Notes: generated by a model not told the origin, from the sequence alone. Positions 33,466 through 45,055 are shown, counted from the stretch's first letter. The stretch is 64,000 nucleotides of DNA from Leishmania mexicana MHOM/GT/2001/U1103 (GCF_000234665.1 NC_018335.1:868001-932000); one strand, 5' to 3'. Numbers and translations: made by a program.

Positions 33466-36400
33466 CTAAGTGGCACAGGAAGCCCCCTCCAACAGCGCCA
33501 GAGCCGCTTCTTGACACCACACCACTTCGCGACACAGATCCGCCATCTTTGGTGGCGCACCGGCAGCGTACTCCCACTCCGCTGGAAGGCTGTCTGGCGC
33601 CACGGCAGCAAATAGCGCGGAAGCGCCGCCGCTGCCGTGTTTGTGATCCGTGCCCATGAGCTCTGCTTCTGCTGACCTAGAGAGCGCGTGACGCTGCAGA
33701 GCCTTCGCCATGATGCTCTGTCGTGTTCCAGTAATGTCGCCGCAGATGCTTACCACCGCCTCCACTTGGCACCATGCCAGAGCAACAGAGTCTTTCTTGG
33801 GCCTTGCGGCGGCAGTGTCGGTGGCGCTTGCCTGTGGTAAGTAGTCCGAGGGTTGTGGATGCGGCAAAGCCGAGGAGGATGTATGCTGCGCAGAAGCAGG
33901 TGGAGGTGTCGAGAGCGTTGCGTTCACTGGCGAAGCTGCCGGCTTGCGGTGACAGAGCCGCTGTGGGTAAGCGTAATGGAGTGAGGTGACCAGCTGCACG
34001 TCTTCGTCGACGCTGGAGGGGACAAACCGATGAACACCACGGAAGTCATTGGCTGCGGCAAAACAGTCCGAGTCGCTCGTTTCTGTGTCCGAGCCACTGC
34101 GCTCTCTGGTTGCCAACGACTCGTCGGGTACAGCCTGCAGAAGCGTCCACACGGGCACCACAGACACCTGCGTCTCTAGCGCGACGTCCACTGAAGAAGA
34201 CTCTTTCAGCCACTGGCTGGTGTCACCGTACGCCCTCTCACTGCCCTCGCCCTCCCCACGCTTCCCATCTACAGTGTTTCCTTCGAGTGACACACCATGC
34301 GTGTGGAGCCGTAACAGCAGCGAGGGGTCCTCGAAGAAGGCCAGCCGGCCGCCAGAGCCGTCTGGTGCGCCATCCGCGTCAGCCCATTCCTCCGGTATGA
34401 CGGCGTGAGTGCACGACGACTGCTGCAGGCGAAATCGGGCGAACGAGACGCCGAACCGCGTCGGCGGTGCTGGCGGCTGCGCAGCGGCACTCGCCGTCTG
34501 CCACATTTGCGACCCCGACGCCTTTGCGGATGCAGCGTGTCGGTGCTTGGCTGCTGCTGCCGCAACAGGCCGTTGTAGAAAGAAAAAGGAGTGCAACCCC
34601 AGTTCATAGCTGGGCCGCAGCGTGCCTAGTTCGTTGCGGGTGACGAGGGCAGCGACGTAGCACAGCATCTCCTCCAGCGGCATGGCCAGCAGAAAGGCGG
34701 CGTATGGGTTGCTGCACTGCGTCCGATACGCATTCAGCAGCGGTATCGGCGACGACAGATGCACCCCTTTGCTCGGGTGATTCACGTAGGTGCTGGACTG
34801 CTGCTGCGCTGCGGTGATGTACAGTTGCCTTGAGGCGACGCCTTTACTCGAATCGTTGTGGCGCAGCGGAAGGCACGAGAAGACCTTGTGAAGCGCACTT
34901 GACACCCTCTTCGGATGGCGTCCATCCCCGCCAGTGCTGTTCATCAAGCTGCTTGCGGCCACCGCGGCGCTCACGTTCGCTGGGTGCGGAGTCGATGTTG
35001 CGCCACTAGTGAAAGCTGGCGCGTTCTCCGCTGCGGCACCAGCACCCTGTTCATTCGGCGTCTGCATGTGGAGCATCTCTCGCCAAAGTAACTGATGCAA
35101 GTATTGTGCGACGCCCATCTGCTCACCAGCCGCCGAGTTCGCTGACACGCCTGACGACGTCTTCTTCGCCGCGTCCAGAGCGTCCTCGAGTGCCGTCACT
35201 GCGAAAAGGGCATCGTGGAAGGTTGGCGTGTAAGGGGTAGTGCTGTGCGTACACGCAAACACCAAAGCGGAGGCGAGTGGCGCGGACCTCCCTGTCGAAG
35301 GCACCTCGACTCGAGAGCGGGCCTTTGACACCGCAGACTCCAGGAGCGACTGCACCGACCGCAACGACGACAATGGTGGCGCGGATCCCGAAGACGGCGT
35401 ACGTGGAAAGGCCAGACAAAAGGCCAAGGCGTCGCCAACAGTGATGAGAAGCACGTCCATTACCACCGCAGCGGAAGGCTTGCCTGCGGCTTCACCCATG
35501 CGCATTGGCCAGGATGTCCAGCTGAGCGCATCTGCAGCTGCCGCGCTTGCATGAGGCCTGCACAAAGAGCGAGGTGCCGCGTAGCGAGCCAAACGGTCGA
35601 TCGCAGCAGCCGACAGCAGCACCTGCTCCTCGTGGCTGAGAAGCATCGAGAACTTGGCGGAGGCGAGCAGCAGACCAGATGGCGAGTAAACAGCCACAAG
35701 AGGAGCCGTGCCTGCTTGCGCTGCTGACGCCGCGCGACCATTAGCGGTGGTTCCCCTCTCCTCGCCGCCAGTCAAGTGCTCGCGAGCCCACAGATCATGC
35801 AAGATGAGGTGCCTCAGGTCCATGGCTTGACTCGTGTGCATCGGCCTCTCGCTGCCCGCAAGCAACCGTGCAATCGCCCACATCAGCACCCTGCCGCTCT
35901 CCTCGGCTGTGCGTGCCACGGCGGCCCAGCTGGAGTTCATTTTGAGCAGTTTGTCACCGTGTCGTCGCAAGTGCGAGACACAGTGCACCCGCACCGCGCA
36001 GCAACACCCCTGCGCGGACGCGCAAGAGGCACAGTTGCTCTCGTGACCCCCTCCTGCCCGTACGGCACCGACACGCACGTGCTCCAGCTCCTCGAGAAGA
36101 ACGGCATGAAGCGATGTTGTTAAGCCGCCAGTGGCGGTAGAGGCGTCTCCTGTTAAACTCAGTGCAGCCCTTTGAGCGCTGACCCCACCACCGCAGGGTG
36201 CGGAGGCGGCTTCCTTCTGCTGGCACTTCACTTGCCGCGGGGAGAGCTGAAGATGAATCGCCAGCATGCTCAGTGGCACAACGCCTTGCGGTAGAAAGAA
36301 AAGCAACGAGCGGCGGCGCAGCGCAGCGGCGTAGCTCAGGGGAGGTCGGATCACCTGCGAGGCGGACCCGGGAAATTCGGAAAAGGCGGTGGACGGATGC

Positions 36401-37149
36401 GCGGGCAGCGTGCTTGCAGTACCGGATGCCACTTGTGTTAGTGCGCGTGCCGCATGGTTCGGCTTCGTTGCGGCCGCCATATCCGAAAGGAGTGGCTGCA
36501 GGGACAGTGTTTCTACAGCCCCGGCTACACCTTCGACGGTGGAGCAGCCCTGCGTAAGCTTGGCCAGGAACTGTCGATTGGACGAGGTGCCGACGCCGCC
36601 GGAGGTATTCTGCGGAGTGCTGCCTGCTTCTTGAGTGCGTGCGAGCCACAGAGCAGGTGGCACACGTCGCCCGCCATCATCTTCATGCACGATAGCGGCC
36701 TCAGCACTTGCCACTGCCGTCAGCGGCGGCGGTGCGCGGGTACAGAGTGCGTCCAACAGAAGTTGCACACCGCGCTCGCTTGTGCTGCAGAGCACTGCAA
36801 ACACACGATTGAGCAGCAGCCGCAGCGGCGGCGAGTCCGACACCCCGGCGTCCTCCTCGTCACCGACGGTGACCGTCGTAAGGCCAAGATGGCCCCCCAA
36901 GTTGCGTTGATCAACGATGATGCACGCGTTCACGCTCTCGTCCGTGCCAAGAACACCACACGAGTCGCCGTTGTTCCGGCCGGAGATGGCAGGGGCATTG
37001 TCGCTCAGTGTGGTGAAGGCGTGTAGCTCCCGGAGGCAAAATGGGGCCTGAAAGAGCCGCGCCATTCCATCCAGCTTTGGGACGCACCTGCCGTGAGAAG
37101 GAGCTGCGTAGCAATAGCCACCGCTGCATTCAACGCGAACCCACGACAT
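33466..37149 (-). CDS. Large hypothetical protein with possible longin-like segments
   Basis: Predicted 1227 residues from the ATG at 37149 (MSWVRVECSGGYCY); the frame runs 18 codons further to a non-ATG codon. TAG at 33466. I do not recognise the family with confidence. It alternates ordered-looking blocks and Ser/Ala-rich linkers. Residues about 500-620 hold APLVAVYSPSGLLLASAKF, then LLSHEEQVLLSAAAIDRLAR and, after a linker, MDVLLITVGDALAFCLAFP. This strand-helix-strand pattern recalls the longin-type domains of Mon1/Ccz1/HPS-like trafficking proteins; treat this as a hint. A Cys-rich stretch (CASCASAQGCCCAVRVHC) lies near 400. Codon use is uniformly GC3-rich over 3.7 kb with no break, so it is a real gene. 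Confidence 0.78.
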   Translation of the reverse strand: MSWVRVECSGGYCYAAPSHGRCVPKLDGMARLFQAPFCLRELHAFTTLSDNAPAISGRNNGDSCGVLGTDESVNACIIVDQRNLGGHLGLTTVTVGDEEDAGVSDSPPLRLLLNRVFAVLCSTSERGVQLLLDALCTRAPPPLTAVASAEAAIVHEDDGGRRVPPALWLARTQEAGSTPQNTSGGVGTSSNRQFLAKLTQGCSTVEGVAGAVETLSLQPLLSDMAAATKPNHAARALTQVASGTASTLPAHPSTAFSEFPGSASQVIRPPLSYAAALRRRSLLFFLPQGVVPLSMLAIHLQLSPRQVKCQQKEAASAPCGGGVSAQRAALSLTGDASTATGGLTTSLHAVLLEELEHVRVGAVRAGGGHESNCASCASAQGCCCAVRVHCVSHLRRHGDKLLKMNSSWAAVARTAEESGRVLMWAIARLLAGSERPMHTSQAMDLRHLILHDLWAREHLTGGEERGTTANGRAASAAQAGTAPLVAVYSPSGLLLASAKFSMLLSHEEQVLLSAAAIDRLARYAAPRSLCRPHASAAAADALSWTSWPMRMGEAAGKPSAAVVMDVLLITVGDALAFCLAFPRTPSSGSAPPLSSLRSVQSLLESAVSKARSRVEVPSTGRSAPLASALVFACTHSTTPYTPTFHDALFAVTALEDALDAAKKTSSGVSANSAAGEQMGVAQYLHQLLWREMLHMQTPNEQGAGAAAENAPAFTSGATSTPHPANVSAAVAASSLMNSTGGDGRHPKRVSSALHKVFSCLPLRHNDSSKGVASRQLYITAAQQQSSTYVNHPSKGVHLSSPIPLLNAYRTQCSNPYAAFLLAMPLEEMLCYVAALVTRNELGTLRPSYELGLHSFFFLQRPVAAAAAKHRHAASAKASGSQMWQTASAAAQPPAPPTRFGVSFARFRLQQSSCTHAVIPEEWADADGAPDGSGGRLAFFEDPSLLLRLHTHGVSLEGNTVDGKRGEGEGSERAYGDTSQWLKESSSVDVALETQVSVVPVWTLLQAVPDESLATRERSGSDTETSDSDCFAAANDFRGVHRFVPSSVDEDVQLVTSLHYAYPQRLCHRKPAASPVNATLSTPPPASAQHTSSSALPHPQPSDYLPQASATDTAAARPKKDSVALAWCQVEAVVSICGDITGTRQSIMAKALQRHALSRSAEAELMGTDHKHGSGGASALFAAVAPDSLPAEWEYAAGAPPKMADLCREVVWCQEAALALLEGASCAT

Positions 37150-38637
37150 GGCGACGCTATCAACCCCGTCCTCTCTCTCGCTTTGTGCCTCCTCACAGTA
37201 CACCTTGAAAGAGGCAACGCGGAGTGGGCGTGCTCGCGAATGCCTCTCTCTATATGCCTCTATGTGTGCGCGCCCGGGTGTGTGAGTGTGTGTGTCTATG
37301 CGTACCGCCCAGGTGCTTACTGATCAGTCGTGGACTCAGCGGAGAAAGGACAACCCGTAAAACGAAATCGGACGAATAATAGAAGAAAAATGGACCTCTA
37401 TCCGGAGCATGCTGATCTCTCTCTCTCTCTCGATGTGTGTATGTGTGTTTATGGACGCGGAATGTGAGCGTGTCTTGCTTTTTCCCCTTCGAGTGTCCGT
37501 GCTACACGCGCACACGCGAGCGGCAAACGATGGAGGGCGGAGGGGGACGATCGCGGCAGCAGCACGTGGGAGTGATGTGTATATGGTTTTTTTGGGTGGG
37601 TGAGTGAGTGGGGAGGGGAAAGGGGGGTTGGACAGAGATGCCGCGATGGCGCGCATCCAGCGTGCACGTTTCGGTGGCCTTCCAGCGAAGGAAGCGCGAG
37701 AGCGACCAAAATAGGTGGCACGCTCTCTGTGTTAACCTTGAGGGAGAGAGCAGAGGATGGGCCGAGTAAAGAGACCACAGTTGCGAGGCAGTCGCTGGCG
37801 GTGTCACGCAGCGATAAACGCGGGACACATTCAAAAAGCCCCACTCCATCTATACAGCAGAGGTGCGCTGACAACACCAAACTGCAGTGGTTCGCATGTG
37901 GAGGACTGCAGCGCACATGACTTGTCCGATAACAAGGGGAGCACTCGAGACCTGCTTGTCCGCTCTCGGGATGCACTCCATGGCAGCGCCCCCCCCCCCT
38001 CCACAACCCACACCATCTGCAAGTCGTCTGCACGCTTTGAAAACGAAAATAAAGGGAAATGCTGCTTTCATGGCAGCGATGGTGTCCGTGTCACCAGCCA
38101 CTTAAGACACCATCCGAAGACCATTACGCGCCTTCACGACTCAGGCACACACAGACAGGCACATGCACACGAGGAGGAGGACACCCCGCTGTTCATTGCG
38201 TGTGCATATTTGCCTTCTTTTGCACGTTCCACTTGCCTTGTCTGTTCAGCCGAGTAGGAGGAGGGGTGGGGAGGAGCAAGACCGCACATCCCCATACACA
38301 CATACACCCCCTCAGCGCGCTGCCCCCTTTTTTGCCCAGCGCAAGTGCACATGAGAAGAAAACGAGCTCATCAATACAATCACGGCAGCAAGTCAAGGGG
38401 AGGAGGCGTGGGAAAGGCAGCACGCAGTGCACGCACAACATTGGTGCAAAACGGCGTTCCTTGCCCTCCGTTCGCAGCCTCCGTTCTATGCACACGCGGC
38501 GGATCCACTGCACGTTCTCTTCGTGTTTTATTCCGTTGCATTGTTCGCCGGGGGGGGGGGCGATGACCACACACCACATACACACAGACACACACACCGG
38601 CCCTCGCTCCTCGCTCTGAGTTCTCTCGTCCACTCAT
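37150..38637. other. Intergenic region, 1.5 kb
   Basis: Between the sterol reductase and the 1227-residue gene. It has a CT tract on the plus strand (37411-37431), short CA runs and a G10 run (38550-38559). No gene seen. Confidence 0.5.
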
Positions 38638-39951
38638 CTAGTATATGTACGGGAACAGCCGATACTTGACGACGCGGCAGAACGCGTTCCAGTCCTCCTT
38701 GCCGTACTTCTCTCGCATCTGCTGCTCATCACGCAGCTGACGGTGCATGAGGAGGAGGCCAAAGTAAACAGGATGAAAGTACGGCAGCAACTCTGCCGTG
38801 CCGCTAAACGCCGCCCAGCCGAGCGCCATCAGCCAGTCACCAACGTAGTTTGGGTGCCGGCACACGCCCCAGTAGCCGGAGATGATGAGGGACTTGCCTT
38901 TGGAGGTCTTCATGACGCGCAGGTGCTGCACGCGCGGGTCCTGCGGATTTTTTCGGAAGCGGTCCTTTTCCGTGTTCGCATTGCGGAAGATCAGGTACCC
39001 GGCGGCAGTAAGGGAAGCGCACAGGGACAGATGCACGAGCGAGAGGTGCGCGGGGTGGTGGACGAGGTACTTCGTCTGCAGCGTGTACGTAAACGGTACC
39101 CACGCAAGGTCGCCAAAGCACAGCATAAAGCCAAAGCCGTCCGTCACAATGTCCATCATGCTGAGATTTCCCGCCTCCAGCAGCAGGCCATCCAGGACGT
39201 AGAAAGACTCGAAAAGTGCGGTGAGCACGATGCTCGGCGTCACGGTACCCAGCTCGGCCGACTTGCACACGAATGCCCAGTTGAGAATGCTCCAGCCAAT
39301 GAGGCCGGGACGCAGTTCGCACATCAGCTTCCAGTCCAGCGGACCGGTGCGCGGGTTCAGCTCGCGGCCGACCCAAAAGTCATACAGAACGCTCCCGGTG
39401 TTGCCACCGAGAGCCGTGAGTACGTTGCGACTGCGGTACGACGCCGCGTACAGCACGACCGACATGGCAAACGAGATAAGAATGGCGCCGATCATGAGGG
39501 GGTGGTAAAGGTCGGCCACAACAGCCATGTTGAGGGTGGAGGTGAAGTGCAGGCCAAAGAGCACGAGGTGCGCGACAACGAAGGCGTGGATGGCGTTCAT
39601 GCGGTAGGAAAGTCGCTCGCCGCTGCGGAGCTCGCTGCCGTGGACGAGTTTGCCAATAGGGAGGATGGAAAATACGGCGTGAGCGGCGATCCACACAAGC
39701 TCGATGCCGATCGCCGTCCGCAGCATCGGCCGCGCGCTCTGCACCACCTCCTTCATCAGTGCAGGCAGCCGCATTGCCTGCATGAGGCTGCACTGCTCCC
39801 CAGCGCACAGGCTGTTCAGCGCTACCACCAGTGTGGGGAGAAAAGCAACCATGAAGAGGGCTCCCACCGGGCCGCCCCACTCGTAGGTTTTCGTGCGGGG
39901 CTGCAGAGAATTCGCCTCTGACTTGGAAGCAGTACCTCTGCGTTTTGCCAT
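38638..39951 (-). CDS. ERG24: C-14 sterol reductase
   Basis: It reduces the C14-15 double bond left after lanosterol 14-demethylation, using NADPH, in ER ergosterol synthesis. Predicted 437 residues from ATG 39951 (MAKRRGTASKSEA); the frame continues upstream without an ATG. The family pattern runs from end to end: YEWGGPVGALFMVAFLP near residue 23, the ELNPRTGPLDWKLMCELRPG motif in the middle, the GYWGVCRHPNYVGDWLMALG motif near 363, and the closing HRQLRDEQQMREKYG then YRLFPYIY. The ELNPR plus CELRPG combination matches the C-14 branch (Erg24, TM7SF2, lamin B receptor) better than the C-24 or C-7 reductases. It is highly hydrophobic, with about eight to nine membrane segments. The short basic N-terminus shows no lamin-receptor Tudor domain. 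The exact substrate is inferred from family. Confidence 0.88.
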   Translation of the reverse strand: MAKRRGTASKSEANSLQPRTKTYEWGGPVGALFMVAFLPTLVVALNSLCAGEQCSLMQAMRLPALMKEVVQSARPMLRTAIGIELVWIAAHAVFSILPIGKLVHGSELRSGERLSYRMNAIHAFVVAHLVLFGLHFTSTLNMAVVADLYHPLMIGAILISFAMSVVLYAASYRSRNVLTALGGNTGSVLYDFWVGRELNPRTGPLDWKLMCELRPGLIGWSILNWAFVCKSAELGTVTPSIVLTALFESFYVLDGLLLEAGNLSMMDIVTDGFGFMLCFGDLAWVPFTYTLQTKYLVHHPAHLSLVHLSLCASLTAAGYLIFRNANTEKDRFRKNPQDPRVQHLRVMKTSKGKSLIISGYWGVCRHPNYVGDWLMALGWAAFSGTAELLPYFHPVYFGLLLMHRQLRDEQQMREKYGKEDWNAFCRVVKYRLFPYIY

Positions 39952-40975
39952 GGCGACACTGAGAGAGGGGAAAAATGAGGCGCTAAAGCAACGGAGGGGC
40001 AAGTGGAAGCGCCAAAGTCGTACGGAAATCTGATCTGTGGCTGCGATACGCGGCAGCAGTCGCGCAATGGCTGTGGAGTGCCCACCTGCCAAAGCACATG
40101 AAGCGCCTGTTACGTGGAGGCGTGCGGAAGAGGCGGTGGACAAGGAGAGAAGCCGCTTCTTGCTGAGCACCGCACCCGCCCCGCCACGCCTAGTCGTTGA
40201 AATAGATGATTCACGAGAGCCACAAAATCACCAGCGAGAGAGCTCTCTAGCACCCATATATGTACAGAGAAAATGCACGTGCGGTCGCAGCGGCAGCAGC
40301 AGCAGCACTAAAGAGGAAATAAAACGAAAAAAATAAAACGTGCGCGCTCTCACATGACCGCCACTCCGCTCTCTCCAATACCCCCACAACTGTGTGTGCG
40401 TGTGTGGCAAGGAAGAGAGGTGAGGGGACGGGACGCTTGTGGAACGCGGCAGATGCGGGTAGGCGAGCAAAACAAAGGGTGCCCTCACTAGACGACACTT
40501 TTCCTCTGCTTTCACGTGCTTGTTGTTGCTCTTGTGTGCTGCGTGGCTTGACTTGAAGGATCACGGATACCTACACAGCAGATAGACCCGTGGCCGACAT
40601 CGAATGGACGGAGCAAGCCAGGAAGAGAGCACAGGAGACAAAGTGGGGGGAGGGGGTAAGGAGAAGGGGAAGGGAGGTGCAATGAGGCTGTAGCGCGAGA
40701 GGTGGGAGAAAGGTGCCAGGTGGATCCAGGGAAGCGTCACTTAGAGACGCGTCCGTCGTTTGTTTTCGCATGTGGGTACAGCTTTCGAAACGTCACCACA
40801 GACGAAGGAGAGGGGGGGCGCTGTCATTGGCCAACTTCCCACTAGCGAGTGGCTCAGCACGCTTTACCTTGCATATTCATGTGACTGGAAAGAACGCGGC
40901 AGGCGCCAAGACCTCTCCTTCTTCGTCGCAGAGCTAAGGACAGGCGCGGTCCTTGCATTGCATGCCAAAAGGACA

Positions 40976-41605
40976 TCAGCAATGGCTTTGTGCACGTTGT
41001 GGTTTTCCCTTCGCACACCGTCGAGAACGGCCTTTCCCGAAAGGCCGCCACCATGCCTGTACCTCTTCACAATTCGTCCTCGTCGCCCCTTCAGAAGGCT
41101 CACTTGCGGGGTCGCACACTACCAGCGCCCGGCCTAAGAGCATCAAGAGCGCACTGGCACCCCACATCGGCGTCACCTCCGCTTCTAAAAAACACAAGCC
41201 CAGCCACTGTGCTCACGACGAAGCTCTTTCCGGTATTCAGGATCTGGCCCACTGGTGTCGGACCTTGCGAGAGCGCCCCTTCAAGTAGAAGCGCCACATC
41301 GACCTCTTAGGAATGGCGTTCGTAAGAAAAAGATGCGCAGCAGCCATGGTACGACAGCCTGCACCACCTCCATGGTGGCCATGGTCCAGCTGCAGCTAGA
41401 GGCCGTCGCTCCGCACCAGCGACGGGACGCGGGCGGACTCCACAGCAAGTTTTCCGACCACACCGGAGCGCGCGCCACGAGCACTGGCAACAGATGCGTT
41501 CACAAGGAACATCGGTGCCGCTAGGTGAGCCGCCAGAGCGCGCGAGGGTACCGATGCCTCTGTCGGTGGTCGGGAGTTCGGTGGTGACGACGAGTGCACA
41601 GCCAT
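40976..41605 (-). pseudogene. Probable decayed gene for a small membrane protein
   Basis: Unlike its surroundings this stretch is not simple repeat; it has balanced, coding-like composition and several adjoining minus frames give protein-like sequence. From an ATG at 41605 the frame reads APMFLVNASVASARGARSGV and stops at a TAG near 41397. The same frame resumes with MAAAHLFLTNAIPKRSMWRF, then the signal moves to another frame as VGQILNTGKSFVVSTVAGLV and to a third as TPMWGASALLMLLGRALVVC. The order suggests a targeting-like N-terminus followed by two membrane helices, broken by at least two frameshifts and possibly a stop. I cannot name the family, and it may be two remnants or none. Confidence 0.35.
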
Positions 41606-41824
41606 AGTGCAGTCGAAGATGCGCGGTGAAGTGCGCGTGTGCCTCGGAAGGTCGTGAGCGGTGCTCTAACGCGGGCAGGTGTGCCGCCCTTGTTTAACGC
41701 TGGCCTATCGGCACAGCTGTACGGTTGTGCCTCTGCGAGTGGTTCATTGATGGTGTCAGTGTCTGTGTTCACGGATGACGCCAGCAGAGTTGAAAGAAAA
41801 ACGCGTCACACCGCACCGCTGACT

Positions 41825-41976
41825 GGGGGGGGGGGGGGGCATCAGTATAGACGGGGCGAGCGAGAAAATTGCAGGCCCTCTGACGGGACGCTGGCGGCAG
41901 AGGTGTGATAACAAAAACGTGGTTGAAGGGAAGGAGCAGTAGAAGCTCAGCGGGGAGGGTTGGGGGGGGGGGGGGG
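41825..41976. repeat. Pair of G15 homopolymer runs
   Basis: Two uninterrupted G runs of about 15 bases, roughly 120 bp apart, at about 41825-41839 and 41962-41976. In the transcript sense they are C runs. Confidence 0.85.
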
Positions 41977-42489
41977 CTGACAGCGGCGAAGGTAAAAAGA
42001 AGAGTAGGAATGCCAGAAACAGCGCATGGTGCAGCCGTGAGATGGTGCCCTCACGGCAATGCCTGGATGCCGCCGTCATTACGTTGCTGGGGTTTGACCC
42101 AAGCACATGCGACGCTCAGTTTTCGTCTCCCTCCATGATGTCTCGGCATTATACGTAGGCGCAACGCAGACGGGGAAAAGCGAAGAACACATAAAGTCGG
42201 CCAGCGCCTCTTTGTGACAACGAACAAAATTCAAAAGAGGGGACAACGAAAACATTTGGGAAACCCCACACGCACACACGCTCACGTGCTTGGACCACCC
42301 ATCGACCCATCATCCATGCCGGCACAACCCAACGCGCATGCCACACAAGACAGCAAGACTGCCCTCGCCAAACCCAGCGTGGGAGGGGGAGGGGGTCGAG
42401 AGACTCAGAAAGAGGAGAGGGAGAGAACAGGAGGGAGTACAGCCAAAAGAAAAAAAACGTCAGGACAAACGGCGTGAGCATAACCCTGT

Positions 42490-42521
42490 GGTGTGTGTGT
42501 GTGTGTGTGTGTCTGTGTGTT
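42490..42521. repeat. GT dinucleotide tract
   Basis: (GT)n with one interruption. Confidence 0.9.
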
Positions 42522-44060
42522 GTGTGCTGGCACGCGAATGCGAAATGGGGGAGACTAAAAGTGGACCGCAGACCACAGTCTCCAGAACGGGATGGGAAAT
42601 GGAGGAGAGGAGGGAGACACGCGTTAAGAAACCCTCAAACGTCCCCGCCCCCTCCTCCACAAGGAAACAGACCGAAGCAAAGAGGGTGAGCACACCGAAC
42701 AGAAGACGAGCACCACCAACGACCCAACCACAACGCACCAAATGTCAAAGAGAACGACGCGCCCACTGCCCTGCGCACGACTCCGATAAGAGAATAAAAG
42801 GGATGCGGGGAGGGAGGGAGAGGGAGAGGGAGGGGAGAGATTAGAGAAGTTTACGATTTGAAAAGACAGGCACACGCACGCGCGCAACGACACTCATGAG
42901 CAGAGAAAGATGCTATGGCACATTCCACGTTATAACCATCTCGTATCTTCCTTTTTTTTGGAGGGAAGGTGATGGGGGGGGGGGCTTCCTCCGTGTGCCT
43001 CGAAACACCTTCACGCGTACCTATGCGCATACCTCTGCACGCACTTGCACACGCACACCACCATGGTGTGCACCTAGTGAGAATCCCATACATGCATACA
43101 TATCACGAAATCGACTACACAAGGGTGTAGGGGCGGAGGGGTGTTTGGTTCGCCCTTCGTTTTGCGCTTCTCCCGTGGTGTATTTTAGCCCCACCACGCA
43201 CACACACAGACGACAATGAAAACGTACGCACGGATAAGGGGAGCGATGAAAGCAGAAACAGGGAAGAGAGGGCCGCCGAAGGCGAAGTACACGTAGGAGG
43301 AAGGAACGGCAAGTGGTGAAGACGTGGACAAGACGCCGAACCGGCGATCTGCCTCTTTGCCTCTCGTTTAACCACTCACCACCACCACCACCTCCGCATT
43401 TTCTTTCGGTTCCTTCTCGTCGTAAAGACCTTGTTCGATTGAATATATATTTATATATAGGAGAGCGACAGAGAGCGGTGGAGACCACGTGAGCAACAAA
43501 CCGCACAAGCACCCCATACGCACGATACGTACGCATTGGATGGCGGCAAGAAAAGCGGGGGAACGAGGAAAGGGGAGTTGGGGGAGAGCTTGGCTTGCCG
43601 TCCTCCCATGTTCTGTTTCTCCTCAGCCCCTCGCTTACGTATGTGCATGTATGCACAACAGCAAGCAACAACATCCGCACGCAAACGTTCGATCTACACG
43701 AAGTCTGCCAGACATAAAATGCATGTGCAAGCGCCTACGAAGAGGAAAAACGAAATCATGTACGAGAGAGGAGTAAGAAGGTAAGAAGAAAAAAATATAA
43801 AAAATAAAATGGCCAGGTGCCTCCTGTGGCGCGCGGCTCCTCCGTGCGTGCCGATGGCGAGGCGGGAAGAATTTCACCCCAGCACAGATCACTCGCAACG
43901 TATCCACGCAGACACCTGCGCGTCTCCTCCAGTACGCGACTCTATTCAACCTCTTTCGCAGAAAGCACGTGGCAGAGAGAATCAACACGGAAAGCAGACA
44001 ACATATACCTTATTATTTTCTTTGTTGCCGGCGTGTCTCGCTCCGCACCCCTCCGCCCTA

Positions 44061-44280
44061 ACTCTACGCCATACAGCAGAGGAGTCCAGACTCAGCTGGA
44101 GCCCCCGCGCGCCCCGTCACAGGTCCACCTCGCGCGGCGTGCAGCGGCGCTCTAGACACGCGTGTCACAGCAGTGCGCCGACCCAGTGCCATCGCCGCAC
44201 CGCCCCTGCCTCAAACGCTACCCCACCCGACCCGCGCCCATCGCGCCGGTCGCCACGCCGTGCATTCCCCCTCGGCGTGG
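44061..44280 (+). mobile_element. SIDER-like fragment, copy C (head only)
   Basis: These 220 bp match the reverse complement of 62980-63199 without gaps and with four mismatches by eye. The match starts at the same base as the outer end of that copy and stops abruptly at 44280, so this copy keeps the head and lacks the remaining 330 bp. It is antisense to the genes in the orientation defined by copies A1 and A2. Confidence 0.7.
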
Positions 44281-45055
44281 CGCACGACATACACCCACAT
44301 GCACGCGTACACATCGGCCAGCACCGGCGTGCGCCTGTACATTAATTCACTTTGCGTTTAAAAATGTTATGGAGAACAAGAAGAAAAAAGGAAGCGCGGC
44401 GTGTCTCCCCCCCCCACCCGCCCACCCGCCCGCCTGCCTCCATGCAGCGTGGTCCGCGATGCCTCGCAGGCGAGGACTGGCCACGGCAAAGAAAAGAAGC
44501 GACGTTCGCTGTGTGAAGAAAGCGTTGGAGAAGCGGAGAGGATTCGCCTCTCAGACAACTCGTCGATGGAAACTAGATGCAAAAGAAGAGCGCACGTTTC
44601 CCTCTCCGTCTCCAGCCATCCCCGCTGTGCCGCACCCCCCCCTGCCCTGCTGCTCCGCTGAGTCTGTGCAATCCCAAACAGCCGTGTCACGCACTCTTGG
44701 CACTGCACAAGGTAAGCTGCCAGCCGCAGCCCTACAGTGACAAAAAAATATGAGGGAAGAAAAGGGGGATAAGAGAGAAGGCGCCAGAGAGAGCAGGACA
44801 AGAGTGTGTGTGGGGGGAGGGGGAGGGGGAGAGGGGGAGCGGCTTGCATTGTCTGACAAGGCGATCGTTGCAAGCGCAGAAAGAGAACCGGAAAAATAAG
44901 CTCAGAGAGGGAAAGACGTGGAGGGGGAAGAGTGCTGGCAAGTGAGTGGTTTCGCCGTCCTGGCGGCACACACCCACACCCACTGTGCTCGCCCGCAAGT
45001 CTCTAGCATCTCGCCCAGTCCCCCTCTACTGCAACTGCTGCTTCCTCCAGCCTTT

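Noticed and set aside
38743..39921. Plus-strand 392-codon ORF
   Set aside because: Antisense of the sterol reductase, whose family motifs are on the minus strand.
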